Source of the DNA: an uncultured Prevotella sp.
GTDB taxonomy: Bacteria > Bacteroidota > Bacteroidia > Bacteroidales > Bacteroidaceae
DNA: 37,447 nt
Assembly (NCBI GenBank): GCA_946402275.1
Contig: CAMIVY010000029.1
Location: 1 to 37,447, forward strand
Reading direction: 5' to 3'
Of this stretch, positions 10,015-18,046 are shown piece after piece. The notes under the pieces are model-generated. The model was not told the DNA's origin and searched no databases. It was given only the letters and a program-made list of their open reading frames with translations. The position numbers were made by a program, and so were the translations under genes. Each line of letters starts with the position of its first letter. Positions within the stretch are counted from its first letter, which is position 1.

Positions 10015-12000
10015 ATGGACCGTCGATTCGTACAGTTGCTGTCACCCTTGGGAGTTACCTTGTGTAATATCCTGTTGGCCTACGTGGCTTATTTCCTGGC
10101 GCGTGTCATCTTCTTGCTGGAGAACTGGAGCTATTTCTCGCAGCATCTGGATTTCTCACACGCACTGGAGATATTCGGTGGCGGACTGATGTTCGACACG
10201 AGTGCCATCCTTGTAACTAATATTCCTTATATCGTGCTGATGTTGTTCCCCCTGCATCTCAAGGAGACAATATCCTATCAGAAATTGTGCCGCATCGTCT
10301 TTCTGGTCATCAACGGACTGGCATTGGCCGTCAACCTTTGCGATGCCGTTTATTTCCGCTTTACCATGCGGCGCACGACGACCACTGTGTTCAGTGAGTT
10401 TTCTAACGAGGGGAACCTGGCAAGCATCTTCTTCAAAGAGGCCGTCAACCATTTTTACCTGCTCCTGTTGTTTGTGTTCATCGTATGGATGATGTACCGG
10501 CTGTATCGCCTCTCACCCCTCACCTCCCACTTCTCACCTCTCTCCGCTTACCCCTCGCCCCTGAAGTGGTGGCATTACGACCTGGCCGTTTTCCTTTCGC
10601 TGGCAGCCTTGGCACCTTTCGTGGTGGCAGGCATCCGTGGAGGCTTTACCACAGCCGTGCGCCCCATAACCATCAGCAATGCCAACCAGTACGTCAACCG
10701 TCCTGTTGAGGCAGCGTTGGTGCTCAATACACCTTTCTCCCTTTACCGTACCATCGGCAAGGCCGTTTTCGTCGTTCCCCAATATTATAAGGATGAAGCC
10801 GAAATGGCACGTGTATTCACGCCTGTTCATGTGCCCAACGACTCTCTGCCCATGATGAAGAAGAATGTGGTGGTGCTGATTGTCGAGAGCTTCGGACGCG
10901 AGTATATCGGGGCCCTGAACACCACGCTGGAGAACAGTCGCTACCAAGGCTATACCCCTTCGGTCGATTCGCTGATAGCCCGCAGCATTACCTTCAGCCA
11001 CAGCTATTGCAATGGGCGAAAGAGCATTGACGGCATGCCCTCCATCCTGAGCAGCATCCCGATGTTCGTCGAGCCTTTCTTCCTGACCCCTGCTTCCATG
11101 AATCACGTGAGCGGCATAGCCTCGCTGTTGTCAGGCGAGGGTTACCAGACCGCTTTCTTCCATGGTGCGCAGCGCGGCTCTATGGGTTTCCAGGCTTTTG
11201 CGCGCAGCACGGGTTTCCAGGCTTATTATGGTCGTGAGGACTATGATGAGGACAGCCGGTTTGGGGGCGATGATGACTTTGACGGCATGTGGGCCATCTG
11301 GGACGAGCCCTTCCTTCAGTATTATTGTGCCAAGATGTCCGAGATGAAGGAGCCCTTCATGACGGCCGTCTTTACGGCTTCCAGTCATCATCCTTACGCT
11401 ATTCCAGAGAAGTATAAGGAGGTTTTTCCGGAAGAGGGGTTGACTATCCACAAGTGCATCCGCTATACCGACATGGCCATAGGCCGGTTTTTCCGGCAGG
11501 CCAGTCGCCAGCCGTGGTTCAAGAATACCATCTTTGTGCTGACCAGCGATCATACCAATCAGACTGACCACATGGAGTACCAGACCGACCTGGGCGGCTT
11601 CTGTTCTCCCATTATCATATACGAGCCCGGTGTGACGGACCGACATCCCGAGGTACAGGACAAGATAGCCCAGCAGATAGACATCCTGCCTACGCTGATG
11701 GGCCGCCTGCACTATCCCAAGCCCTACTTTGCCTTCGGAATCGACGTGCTGAACACTCCCGCCGAGCAGACATGGGCCGTCAACTATCTCAATGGCATTT
11801 ATCAATACGTGAAGAATGGCTATGTGCTCCAGTTCGATGGCCAAAAGACCAAAGCCGTCTATGCCCTTACCGATTCCTTGATGCAAAACAACCTTCTCAC
11901 CTCTCATCCCTCACCGCTTACCTCTGATATGGAGCGTGAGCTGAAGGCTATCATCCAGCAGTATATGAGCCGCATGACGCAAGATCGTCTGCAACCCTAA
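10015..12000 (+). CDS. LtaS-like membrane enzyme of the alkaline phosphatase/sulfatase superfamily
   Basis: About five N-terminal membrane segments (to roughly residue 215) are followed by a periplasmic sulfatase-fold domain of 661 residues in total. Visible active-site landmarks are VLIVESFGREY (metal-ligand Glu near residue 291), NGRKSIDGMPS (Ser337 at the nucleophile position) and LTSDHTNQ (Asp512, His513). The family includes lipoteichoic acid synthase and phosphoethanolamine/phosphoglycerol transferases; in a Gram-negative host the likely role is moving a phospholipid head group onto lipid A, core sugar or another envelope glycan. The nucleophile is Ser, whereas the second copy at 18996 has Thr. 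Two 7-base repeats lie in frame (10511-10559 and 11895-11922) and give SPLTSHF/SPLSAYP-type peptides after the last membrane helix and near the C-terminus. The start is the ATG at 10015; a TTG at 10006 is less likely. Substrate unknown. Confidence 0.85.
   Translation: MDRRFVQLLSPLGVTLCNILLAYVAYFLARVIFLLENWSYFSQHLDFSHALEIFGGGLMFDTSAILVTNIPYIVLMLFPLHLKETISYQKLCRIVFLVINGLALAVNLCDAVYFRFTMRRTTTTVFSEFSNEGNLASIFFKEAVNHFYLLLLFVFIVWMMYRLYRLSPLTSHFSPLSAYPSPLKWWHYDLAVFLSLAALAPFVVAGIRGGFTTAVRPITISNANQYVNRPVEAALVLNTPFSLYRTIGKAVFVVPQYYKDEAEMARVFTPVHVPNDSLPMMKKNVVVLIVESFGREYIGALNTTLENSRYQGYTPSVDSLIARSITFSHSYCNGRKSIDGMPSILSSIPMFVEPFFLTPASMNHVSGIASLLSGEGYQTAFFHGAQRGSMGFQAFARSTGFQAYYGREDYDEDSRFGGDDDFDGMWAIWDEPFLQYYCAKMSEMKEPFMTAVFTASSHHPYAIPEKYKEVFPEEGLTIHKCIRYTDMAIGRFFRQASRQPWFKNTIFVLTSDHTNQTDHMEYQTDLGGFCSPIIIYEPGVTDRHPEVQDKIAQQIDILPTLMGRLHYPKPYFAFGIDVLNTPAEQTWAVNYLNGIYQYVKNGYVLQFDGQKTKAVYALTDSLMQNNLLTSHPSPLTSDMERELKAIIQQYMSRMTQDRLQP
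10511..10559 (+). repeat. Seven 7-base units inside the LtaS-like gene
   Basis: Units such as TCTCACC, CCTCACC, TCCCACT, TCTCTCC, GCTTACC and CCTCGCC follow one another without gaps. Because three units make 21 bases, the protein shows a 7-residue repeat (SPLTSHF, SPLSAYP, SPLK). It lies at the junction between the membrane part and the periplasmic domain, in a spot where extra residues should be tolerated. Confidence 0.85.
11895..11922 (+). repeat. Four 7-base units near the 3' end of the LtaS-like gene
   Basis: TCTCACC, TCTCATC, CCTCACC and GCTTACC stand in tandem and encode a TSHPSPLT-type stretch. The units are nearly the same as those at 10511-10559, including a shared 13-base CTTCTCACCTCTC (10530-10542 and 11893-11905), so the two arrays in this gene are probably related by descent or generated by the same process. 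Confidence 0.8.
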
Positions 12001-12033
12001 TTAGGATTAGAATAAAAATAAACAAGAAAAGAT

Positions 12034-13869
12034 ATGCTGAAACAGTTTTTCTCCGTCATGGGGCGTTACCTCAAGCCTTATCGCAAATACCTGGCTTGGT
12101 CAGTGGTGCTCAACTTCCTGTCACAGTGGATGAACGTATTCTCATTCGCAGTGCTCATCCCCATCCTGAATATTCTCTTCAAGATTGACACGGCAGTCTA
12201 TACCTACAAGCCCTGGACGTGGGACACGTTGGACAAGGACCTGGTGGTCAACAATGCCTATGCCTACGTTCAGGAGTTGATAAATACCAATGGTGCTTTC
12301 CTGACGTTGGTGTATATGGGTTCGGCACTTATCATTATGACCGGTCTGAAGACGCTGGGCTATTTCGCCTCTTCAGCCGTCATGATTCCTCTCCGTACCG
12401 GTGTCGTGCGCGACATCCGTATCGAGGTCTATGAGAAAGTGCTGAAATTGCCCCTGAGTTTCTTCTCCGAGGAGCGTAAGGGCGACATCATAGCCCGCAT
12501 GTCAGCCGACGTGGGAGCCGTCGAGAACTCCATCACCAGCAGTATCGATATGCTCATTCGCCAGCCCATCGCCATCATCGTGTGCTTCGCCACTATGCTT
12601 ACCGTCAGTTGGCAGCTGACGCTCTTCGTCATTGTCGTGGCTCCGCTGGCAGGATGGGTGATGGGAACTGTCAGCCGTAAGCTGAAGAGCCAGTCGGCCA
12701 CCGTTCAGGCCAAGTGGGGTGATATGTTGGCCCAGTTGGACGAGACGCTGGGTGGTCTTCGCATCATCAAGGCCTTCATCGCCGAGCGTAAAATGCTGCA
12801 GCGTTTCATCAATATCAACGAGGAATACCGCAATGAGGCCAATGCCATGACCATCCGCCAGGGTGCCGCTCACCCCATGTCCGAGTTCCTGGGCACCGTC
12901 ATCATCGTGATCGTCTTGTGGTTCGGAGGCTATCTCATCCTCAGCGAGTCGAACCTCATCGACGCCTCCACCTTTATCTTCTTCATGGTCATCCTCTATA
13001 GCGTCATCAATCCGCTGAAAGACCTCTCGAAGGCCTCCTATCAGATACCCGTCGGACTGGCATCCATGGACCGCATCGACTTCATCCTGAAGGCTGAGAA
13101 TCCCATCAAGGAGCCTGCCAATCCTGCGCCCATGCCGTCGTTCGATAAAGAAATCGAGCTGCGCGACGTGTCGTTCAGCTATGTGGAGGGCCGCGAGATA
13201 TTGAAGCACATCAACCTGAAGGTGCCCAAGGGCAGGACCATCGCCTTGGTAGGTCAGTCAGGCTCGGGCAAATCGACACTGGTCGATCTCGTGCCCCGTT
13301 ATCACGATGTCTGTGCCGGCGAGGTGCTCATTGACGGCCGGAACATTAAGGATGTGCGCATCTCGGAGCTTCGCACACTGATAGGCAATGTCAACCAGGA
13401 GGCCATCCTCTTCAACGATACTTTCTACAACAATATCACCTTCGGTGTTGAGAACGCGACGATGGATCAGGTGATTGAGGCCGCCAAGATAGCCAATGCT
13501 CACGACTTCATCATGGAGAGCGAGCAGGGCTACGACACGATGATTGGCGACCGTGGCGGGCGACTCTCAGGCGGTCAGCGCCAGCGTGTATCCATAGCCC
13601 GTGCCATCCTGAAGAATCCGCCCATCCTTATTCTCGACGAGGCTACCTCCGCCCTGGACACCGAGTCGGAGCGACTCGTGCAGGAGGCTCTGGAGCGACT
13701 CATGAAGAGCCGTACCACCATCGCTATTGCCCACCGCCTCTCCACCATCAAGAATGCCGACGAGATATATGTTCTCTATGAGGGCGAAATCGTGGAGTGT
13801 GGCCAGCATGACGAGCTCATTGCTAAGAACGGATATTACAAGCGCCTCTACGACATGCAGCAGCTGTAG
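12034..13869 (+). CDS. msbA: MsbA-like lipid/LPS ABC exporter (membrane and ATPase domains fused)
   Basis: Homodimeric type IV ABC transporter half of 611 residues. Residues 1 to about 335 form the six-helix transmembrane domain; the nucleotide-binding domain follows. It shows Walker A GQSGSGKST (407-415), signature LSGGQRQRVSIARAI, Walker B ILILDEATSALD and the switch His in IAHRLST. The best-fitting role is flipping lipid A-core across the inner membrane, supported by the adjacent lipid A/core genes (GTs, LpxL-like acyltransferase). Exact assignment among MsbA, multidrug and other lipid exporters cannot be made from motifs alone. It lies 33 bases after the LtaS-like gene on the same strand and probably in the same operon. 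Confidence 0.85.
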   Translation: MLKQFFSVMGRYLKPYRKYLAWSVVLNFLSQWMNVFSFAVLIPILNILFKIDTAVYTYKPWTWDTLDKDLVVNNAYAYVQELINTNGAFLTLVYMGSALIIMTGLKTLGYFASSAVMIPLRTGVVRDIRIEVYEKVLKLPLSFFSEERKGDIIARMSADVGAVENSITSSIDMLIRQPIAIIVCFATMLTVSWQLTLFVIVVAPLAGWVMGTVSRKLKSQSATVQAKWGDMLAQLDETLGGLRIIKAFIAERKMLQRFININEEYRNEANAMTIRQGAAHPMSEFLGTVIIVIVLWFGGYLILSESNLIDASTFIFFMVILYSVINPLKDLSKASYQIPVGLASMDRIDFILKAENPIKEPANPAPMPSFDKEIELRDVSFSYVEGREILKHINLKVPKGRTIALVGQSGSGKSTLVDLVPRYHDVCAGEVLIDGRNIKDVRISELRTLIGNVNQEAILFNDTFYNNITFGVENATMDQVIEAAKIANAHDFIMESEQGYDTMIGDRGGRLSGGQRQRVSIARAILKNPPILILDEATSALDTESERLVQEALERLMKSRTTIAIAHRLSTIKNADEIYVLYEGEIVECGQHDELIAKNGYYKRLYDMQQL

Positions 13870-13919
13870 CGCTTTGCTTTATATTTGCACGATTTACGTT
13901 CACTGAGCGAAGACGGAGC

Positions 13920-13978
13920 CTATATCGGCTCGATATAGTAACATCCGTTAACAACCGACGCTATATCGGCTCGATATA
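13920..13978. repeat. Two identical palindromes, 41 bases apart, in the convergent gap
   Basis: CTATATCGGCTCGATATA occurs at 13920-13937 and again at 13961-13978. Each copy is a perfect inverted repeat TATATCG-N3-CGATATA. Similarity continues weakly downstream (CGTTAA follows each copy). The 158-base gap between msbA and the GT87-like gene (13870-14027) holds no gene. The plus strand has a TATATTTG at 13880-13887 that fits the -7 consensus, without a clear -33 partner. The pair could be a two-site operator, tandem terminator hairpins for the converging genes, or a recombination site. Confidence 0.85.
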
Positions 13979-14027
13979 AGCAGAAACGTTAATAATTTTA
14001 ACTAAATCGCCAGAATCCTATAGTGAT

Positions 14028-15287
14028 TTAAGTTTCTTTTTCAATAGGATTGCTGTTCAGATAATCCCTCGTACACATTTCCCACACCAGTTTGGCCCAA
14101 ATGAGAACAACAGGTAGTGACTTGAGGGAGAAAGCCCTTATCCAGTAAGTCCGGAGGTGGGCAGGGAAGATGTCTGTGGGCGACAGGGAGGTGAGGATGA
14201 AGCAGAAGATGAGCAATGCCAGATCGAGCCGGCTCCGCTTCCAGGGCACGGCGATATACCAGATGCCAACGCCCACCATCGAGATGACGTAGCTGCTGTT
14301 TTCGGCCCCCGTGCTGAAAATGTTGGTAATCATCAGCACCAGGGCAACCGTCATCAGCTGGAACGAGTGGGACTTGTATTGCTTGAAACGGAGCCAGGGC
14401 AGGGCACTGTATATGAAGCAGGGAATGAGAATCCACAAGTCGCTCCATGTGGCTATCCAGAAATTATCGGTATCTACCTGTGCCTCGCGCATATAGACGC
14501 TCCAATACGAGTGAAGACCCGCTGTGCAGGCATAGCCTATCTTGCGGATAATGCCCAGAAGGCTGATGTTCTGGAAGTCGGAGAGCATATTCTCCTGTCC
14601 CTTCTCTGCCAGGCTCTTGAACCATTCCACATACTGGCCTGCTATGTAGTCGGCCCCGAAGAACGGCATGGGGAGCGCTATCAGCACAATGGTCCAGAAG
14701 ACCATCCATAGCGAGAACTTCCACTTGCTGCGTATGAAGAAGAAAAAGGCGAGTCCTACAATGCCGTAAATCTTGACCAGCGTGCCTAAAACAATCCAAA
14801 ACGCTGCCCATACCTCCTTGTTGCGATGGATGGCGGAATAGGTGAGGACAATCATGGCTACCGTTGCCACGTTGAATTGCGACATGCCCAGTGCATTGAG
14901 CATTTCATGGGCGGTGAACCAGATCATGAAGACCAGGTTCTTCTTCGGCAGCGTGCTGTTCTGGATAGCCCACCACAGGAACCAGGCCAGTGCCAAATGC
15001 CAAAGGAATACGGCAACCCAGATGTTGGGTATTACGGCAAACGGCGCGATAATCATGCTGAAGAGTGGACCGTAGTGGTACAGGTCGCCGTATTCGTCGG
15101 GGTAGTGGACGTAGAGGTTTAGCTGATGGAGCGCATGCCAGAAGGAATATTTGAAAATCAGGAAGTTGTTGAAGTGGTGCAGATGAATGACTACGGAGAC
15201 AATCACCATCAGCAGCCAGAGCCCCACCAGGGTACGCTTGCGCCTCCATATCGGGAGTTGCACAATGTTTTGAAATGTTTCTTTCAT
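14028..15287 (-). CDS. GT87-like polytopic glycosyltransferase (DUF2029 type)
   Basis: A 419-residue protein with about ten hydrophobic segments, of the GT-C fold that uses polyprenyl-phosphate sugars as donors. Features in common with the GT87/DUF2029 family are an acidic first extracytoplasmic loop (HYPDEYGDLYHYGP), a TLVKIYG segment and an SPTDIFPAHLR region near the C-terminus. The same landmarks (ATTKVYG, LPTDVLCPAWL) recur in the first part of the fusion protein at 23484-25391, so the two are paralogs. The ATG overlaps the stop of the upstream GT90 gene by four bases (ATGA), implying translational coupling. Expected role: adding a sugar on the periplasmic side to core oligosaccharide or another lipid-linked glycan. 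Acceptor and sugar unknown. Confidence 0.8.
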   Translation of the reverse strand: MKETFQNIVQLPIWRRKRTLVGLWLLMVIVSVVIHLHHFNNFLIFKYSFWHALHQLNLYVHYPDEYGDLYHYGPLFSMIIAPFAVIPNIWVAVFLWHLALAWFLWWAIQNSTLPKKNLVFMIWFTAHEMLNALGMSQFNVATVAMIVLTYSAIHRNKEVWAAFWIVLGTLVKIYGIVGLAFFFFIRSKWKFSLWMVFWTIVLIALPMPFFGADYIAGQYVEWFKSLAEKGQENMLSDFQNISLLGIIRKIGYACTAGLHSYWSVYMREAQVDTDNFWIATWSDLWILIPCFIYSALPWLRFKQYKSHSFQLMTVALVLMITNIFSTGAENSSYVISMVGVGIWYIAVPWKRSRLDLALLIFCFILTSLSPTDIFPAHLRTYWIRAFSLKSLPVVLIWAKLVWEMCTRDYLNSNPIEKET

Positions 15288-16270
15288 TGGTTGGTAAAAT
15301 CGAAGTATTTCTTGAGCACAACGAGGGCGATGAGCTTCTCGCGCTCCTTGTCCAGGAACTGTGCCACATAGTCGTGGGCATGCTGGATAATAGCCTCGGC
15401 CTCCTCAGGATGCTCGATGTAGTAGGTTAGGCGCTCTTCCAAATCGGAGAAGTCGTCGCTCACCTCAATATAATGGTAGTTTGGCTTCAGCGTGCCCTCC
15501 ATGAACCATGTCTCGCGCCTCAGCCGTGGCGTCACGGCAATGGAGTTCGACGACATCACCCACTTGAGGTTTGAAGCCACGTCGTTGCCTTCGAGCGACA
15601 TGATGAATTTGTAGTCCAGATGCTCGCCAATGGTAAGTTTCCCGCCCTGCCATTCCGGATGCTCGTCGGAACGATTGGTGGAGGCGGCGTCAATCATGCA
15701 GTGCCCCACCCACCGATTCATGAACACGTCGCGGTTAGGCTTGTAATAACCTAGGTCTCCACGGAAAATGGCTACGTCGCGCTTCTCGCGCCAGGGCTTG
15801 TTGTCGTGGACAAAAAGAAAGTGGCGGTTCTTGTCGAGTTTGAGCACGACATTGTTCGTGTTGTTCGCTGTCAGCGGACGGCTTTTCACGATAGAGGGGA
15901 GGGCAGGCACATGGATGGTGTCGCCCGGCACGAGAATCCATTTCTTGCGGCTGTTGAAGTACCGCGCTATCTCCATCGCATCATGATAGTAGGACGACTG
16001 GCCCGTCATGGGCTGGTCTTTCAACATCACGGCTTCCTTCGCCCATTGCGACTGGTCAAACGGACTGTCTGCCGTCAGTTTGCAGTAATATGCTGCACGC
16101 CGGTAGATATAGTCCTTGTCCTCGCGGCGGTCTGCCCGGGTCAGCAGATGCTCCAATTGCAGCTGGAAAAAGACCCTGGGCGTCCACTCCCGCAGATAGC
16201 TGCGGAGGTAATACTTCAGGTTGCTGTTCTTCCCGCTATGCAGCAAGTAATATAATTGCCTTTGGTCCAT
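15284..16270 (-). CDS. GT90-family (CAP10/LpsA-like) glycosyltransferase
   Basis: A 328-residue cytoplasmic transferase. The family is recognised by AIFRGDLGYYKPNRDVF in the middle, then DYKFIMSLEGNDVASNLKWV and SSNSIAVTPRLRRETWF, which match the conserved C-terminal block of CAP10/LPS-modifying transferases (many are xylosyl- or glucosyltransferases). The start is placed at the ATG at 16270 (MDQRQLYYLL) because a full promoter (16292-16322) lies just upstream; the frame can be read 45 codons further, but that would run through the promoter. It is the first gene of a two-gene minus-strand operon with the GT87-like gene, divergent from the GT25 gene. Likely core oligosaccharide assembly. Confidence 0.85.
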   Translation of the reverse strand: MDQRQLYYLLHSGKNSNLKYYLRSYLREWTPRVFFQLQLEHLLTRADRREDKDYIYRRAAYYCKLTADSPFDQSQWAKEAVMLKDQPMTGQSSYYHDAMEIARYFNSRKKWILVPGDTIHVPALPSIVKSRPLTANNTNNVVLKLDKNRHFLFVHDNKPWREKRDVAIFRGDLGYYKPNRDVFMNRWVGHCMIDAASTNRSDEHPEWQGGKLTIGEHLDYKFIMSLEGNDVASNLKWVMSSNSIAVTPRLRRETWFMEGTLKPNYHYIEVSDDFSDLEERLTYYIEHPEEAEAIIQHAHDYVAQFLDKEREKLIALVVLKKYFDFTNQ

Positions 16271-16291
16271 TACTTTGCACGATTTTGCGCA

Positions 16292-16322
16292 CAAAGTTAC
16301 GAAAAGTCGAGAGCAAAACAAA
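16292..16322 (-). promoter_or_regulatory. Promoter of the GT90-GT87 operon
   Basis: Reading on the minus strand, TTTG (16322-16319), 19 bases, then TAACTTTG (16299-16292) match the Bacteroidetes -33/-7 consensus. Transcription should begin near 16286, giving a leader of about 16 bases before the ATG at 16270. Confidence 0.75.
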
Positions 16323-16323
16323 G

Positions 16324-16473
16324 AAACAAGTTTGTTTTTTTGCCGAGACAGAGTAATTTCGCCATCTTTGATGGCAGTGTTTACGAAAAAACGGGAGAAA
16401 TACAAAAGGAAAGCATGCTTTTCTTTTTATTTCCAAGTGCCGGGTAACTTCGCCCTCTTCAAGGCAGAGTTAC
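16324..16473. promoter_or_regulatory. Cluster of inverted repeats between divergent GT90 and GT25 promoters
   Basis: Four dyads lie in 150 bases: AAACAA/TTGTTT (16324-16337); a hairpin at 16353-16384 with inner stem GCCATC/GATGGC; a 24-base palindrome centred on GCATGC (16404-16427, one G-T mismatch); and a hairpin at 16444-16473 with outer stem GTAAC/GTTAC and inner GCC/GGC. The second and fourth are also related to each other as direct repeats (GTAAnTTCGCC ... GGCAGnGTT), with their stems preserved. No convincing gene is present. They may bind a regulator of both operons or act as terminators. Confidence 0.6.
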
Positions 16474-16514
16474 AAAATAATTGTAAAAAAGCAAAGAGTT
16501 ACAAATAAATTATG

Positions 16515-16522
16515 TACCTTTG
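16515..16522 (+). promoter_or_regulatory. -7 element of the GT25 gene
   Basis: TACCTTTG lies five bases before the ATG at 16528. No -33 TTTG is found at the expected distance. Transcription starting about 5-7 bases after the element would begin at or within a base or two of the start codon, which predicts a leaderless message. Confidence 0.6.
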
Positions 16523-16527
16523 CAGGT

Positions 16528-17241
16528 ATGAAGACATTAGTTATACACCCAGACCGCTTGAAAGAACGCGGAGAGCACGTCGATAGAATGCTGCACCGTA
16601 TCGGGTTGGACTATGAGGTGGTCAACGAAGGCCATGATGAGGCTCAGGTGACGGCCTGTCTGGAAAAGTATCTCCGGAACGGTCAGGAGGAAATGTTGCG
16701 CAAGGTGCCCCGTTCGCTGTGCACCATCTCCCACTTCCTGGCTTACGAGCGTATCGTCGCAGAGGGACTTGAAGGGGCTTTGGTGTTGGAGGACGACATC
16801 CTGCTGCACGATAACTTTAAAAAGCGCTATGAGCAGAGTATCGGGGAATACCGCAAGTACTATCAAGACCAGAAAATCCTTATCTCCTACGAAGACAGCC
16901 CTCTGTGGTTCGTCCCAAGGAGTCTGCGACGGAAAGGGCGCATGCTCTATCCCGGGCATAGGGACCGCCTCTCAGGTGCCTATTTTATCAACAGGCATGC
17001 TGCAAAGGCCATTCTGGAACACTTGCAGGCGCAGAAGTGCGACCGCGCCATCGACTTGTATCATTATCAGCTGATTGAGGAAAAGGTGGTCAACTACCTG
17101 TGGTGCCATCCCACTTTGGCTACGCAAGGCACGGCGACGGGTGCTTTCAGCTCATCGCTCTCCAAGAACCGGAAACGCATGAGAAAACTCAGCTGGTTTT
17201 TCCAAAAGAACTACAAGCTGTTGCTGTATTGGTTCCGGTAA
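16528..17241 (+). CDS. GT25-family lipooligosaccharide glycosyltransferase
   Basis: A 237-residue protein of the Glyco_transf_25 (LOS biosynthesis) family. It has the N-terminal VIHPDRLKERGEHVDRML pattern, the nucleotide-sugar/metal motif VLEDD (residues 86-90), a SGAYFINRHAAKAIL segment and a C-terminal SLSKNRKRMRK basic tail. Family members transfer galactose or related sugars to the outer core of LOS. It is the first gene of the plus-strand glycan operon, divergent from GT90. Its ATG sits immediately after the -7 element. The gap of 40 bases to the next gene contains a doubled TTTCATCA. Confidence 0.85.
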   Translation: MKTLVIHPDRLKERGEHVDRMLHRIGLDYEVVNEGHDEAQVTACLEKYLRNGQEEMLRKVPRSLCTISHFLAYERIVAEGLEGALVLEDDILLHDNFKKRYEQSIGEYRKYYQDQKILISYEDSPLWFVPRSLRRKGRMLYPGHRDRLSGAYFINRHAAKAILEHLQAQKCDRAIDLYHYQLIEEKVVNYLWCHPTLATQGTATGAFSSSLSKNRKRMRKLSWFFQKNYKLLLYWFR

Positions 17242-17281
17242 GCGTTTCATCATTTCATCATAACACTAACATCATCACGCC

Positions 17282-18046
17282 ATGATACCCAAGAAAATTC
17301 ATTACTGCTGGTTGAGCAACGACCCGTTTCCCAAGAAGACACGGGAATACATGGACACGTGGCAGAAAACACATCCGGACTATGAAATAAAGCGGTGGAG
17401 CACCAGGAACTTCGATGTGAACAGCGTGCCATACGTCAAGGAGGCCTATGAAGCCCGGAAATGGGCTTTCGCTGCTGATTATATCCGTATGTATGCCCTT
17501 TATACCGAGGGCGGCATCTATCTGGACACCGACGTGCTGCTGCTGAAGAGGTTCGACGATTTCCTGGACAACGGCTTCTTCTCCAGTATGGAGTACCACC
17601 CCATACAGATAGAGAAGTGTGGCACGATGGCTCATGTTGACAGTGTGGGGCATCGCACGGATGACGCTTTTATCGAGGGCATCCAGATCCAGGCCGCCGT
17701 GATGGGGGCTCAGGCGGGTAATCCGTTTGTCAAGAAAGTGCTCGACTGGTACCAGGACAAGCACTTCGTCAATGAGGACGGCTCGTTGCGCACCAATCTG
17801 CTCTCACCATATATCTATGCAAGGGTGGCTGAGGAGTTCGGCTTCATCTACAAGGATATAGAGCAACAGCTGAAGGACAACGTGCATATCTATCCATCGG
17901 AGATCTTTGCAGGCAATAAGCACGAGGTGACGCCCCGCAGCTATGCCATCCACATGTGTGCCCACAGCTGGCACCTGTCGCCATGGGAGAAGATACGCCG
18001 TTTCCTGGGCATGAGTAAGAAGTTCAAACAGACGGGAGAAAAATGA
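17282..18046 (+). CDS. GT32-family glycosyltransferase (DXD sugar-binding)
   Basis: A 254-residue transferase related to the capsular/OCH1-like Gly_transf_sug group. It starts with IPKKIHYCWLSNDPFP, characteristic of the family, has WAFAADYIRMYALYTEGGIYLDTDV with the DXD pair at D82 and D84, and ends with an IHMCAHSW segment and a basic tail. It probably adds mannose, galactose or another hexose to core oligosaccharide in the cytoplasm. Its stop overlaps the start of the acyltransferase gene by four bases (ATGA), so the two are translated together. Confidence 0.88.
   Translation: MIPKKIHYCWLSNDPFPKKTREYMDTWQKTHPDYEIKRWSTRNFDVNSVPYVKEAYEARKWAFAADYIRMYALYTEGGIYLDTDVLLLKRFDDFLDNGFFSSMEYHPIQIEKCGTMAHVDSVGHRTDDAFIEGIQIQAAVMGAQAGNPFVKKVLDWYQDKHFVNEDGSLRTNLLSPYIYARVAEEFGFIYKDIEQQLKDNVHIYPSEIFAGNKHEVTPRSYAIHMCAHSWHLSPWEKIRRFLGMSKKFKQTGEK

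Noticed and set aside
12502..13209. 235-residue open frame antisense to the ABC exporter
   Set aside because: It is opposite a complete, motif-rich gene and rich in Asp/His as expected for the complement of G+C-rich codons.
16271..16405. 45-codon N-terminal extension of GT90
   Set aside because: It would contain the promoter and a Cys/Phe-rich stretch unlike the family N-terminus.
15806..16447. Plus-strand open frames across GT90 and the divergent promoter gap
   Set aside because: They overlap GT90 on the opposite strand or consist of low-complexity sequence through the inverted repeats; no recognisable domain.
17242..17281. Doubled TTTCATCA in the GT25-GT32 gap as another heptamer array
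   Set aside because: The period is eight, with only two copies, so it was not counted with the 7-base arrays.
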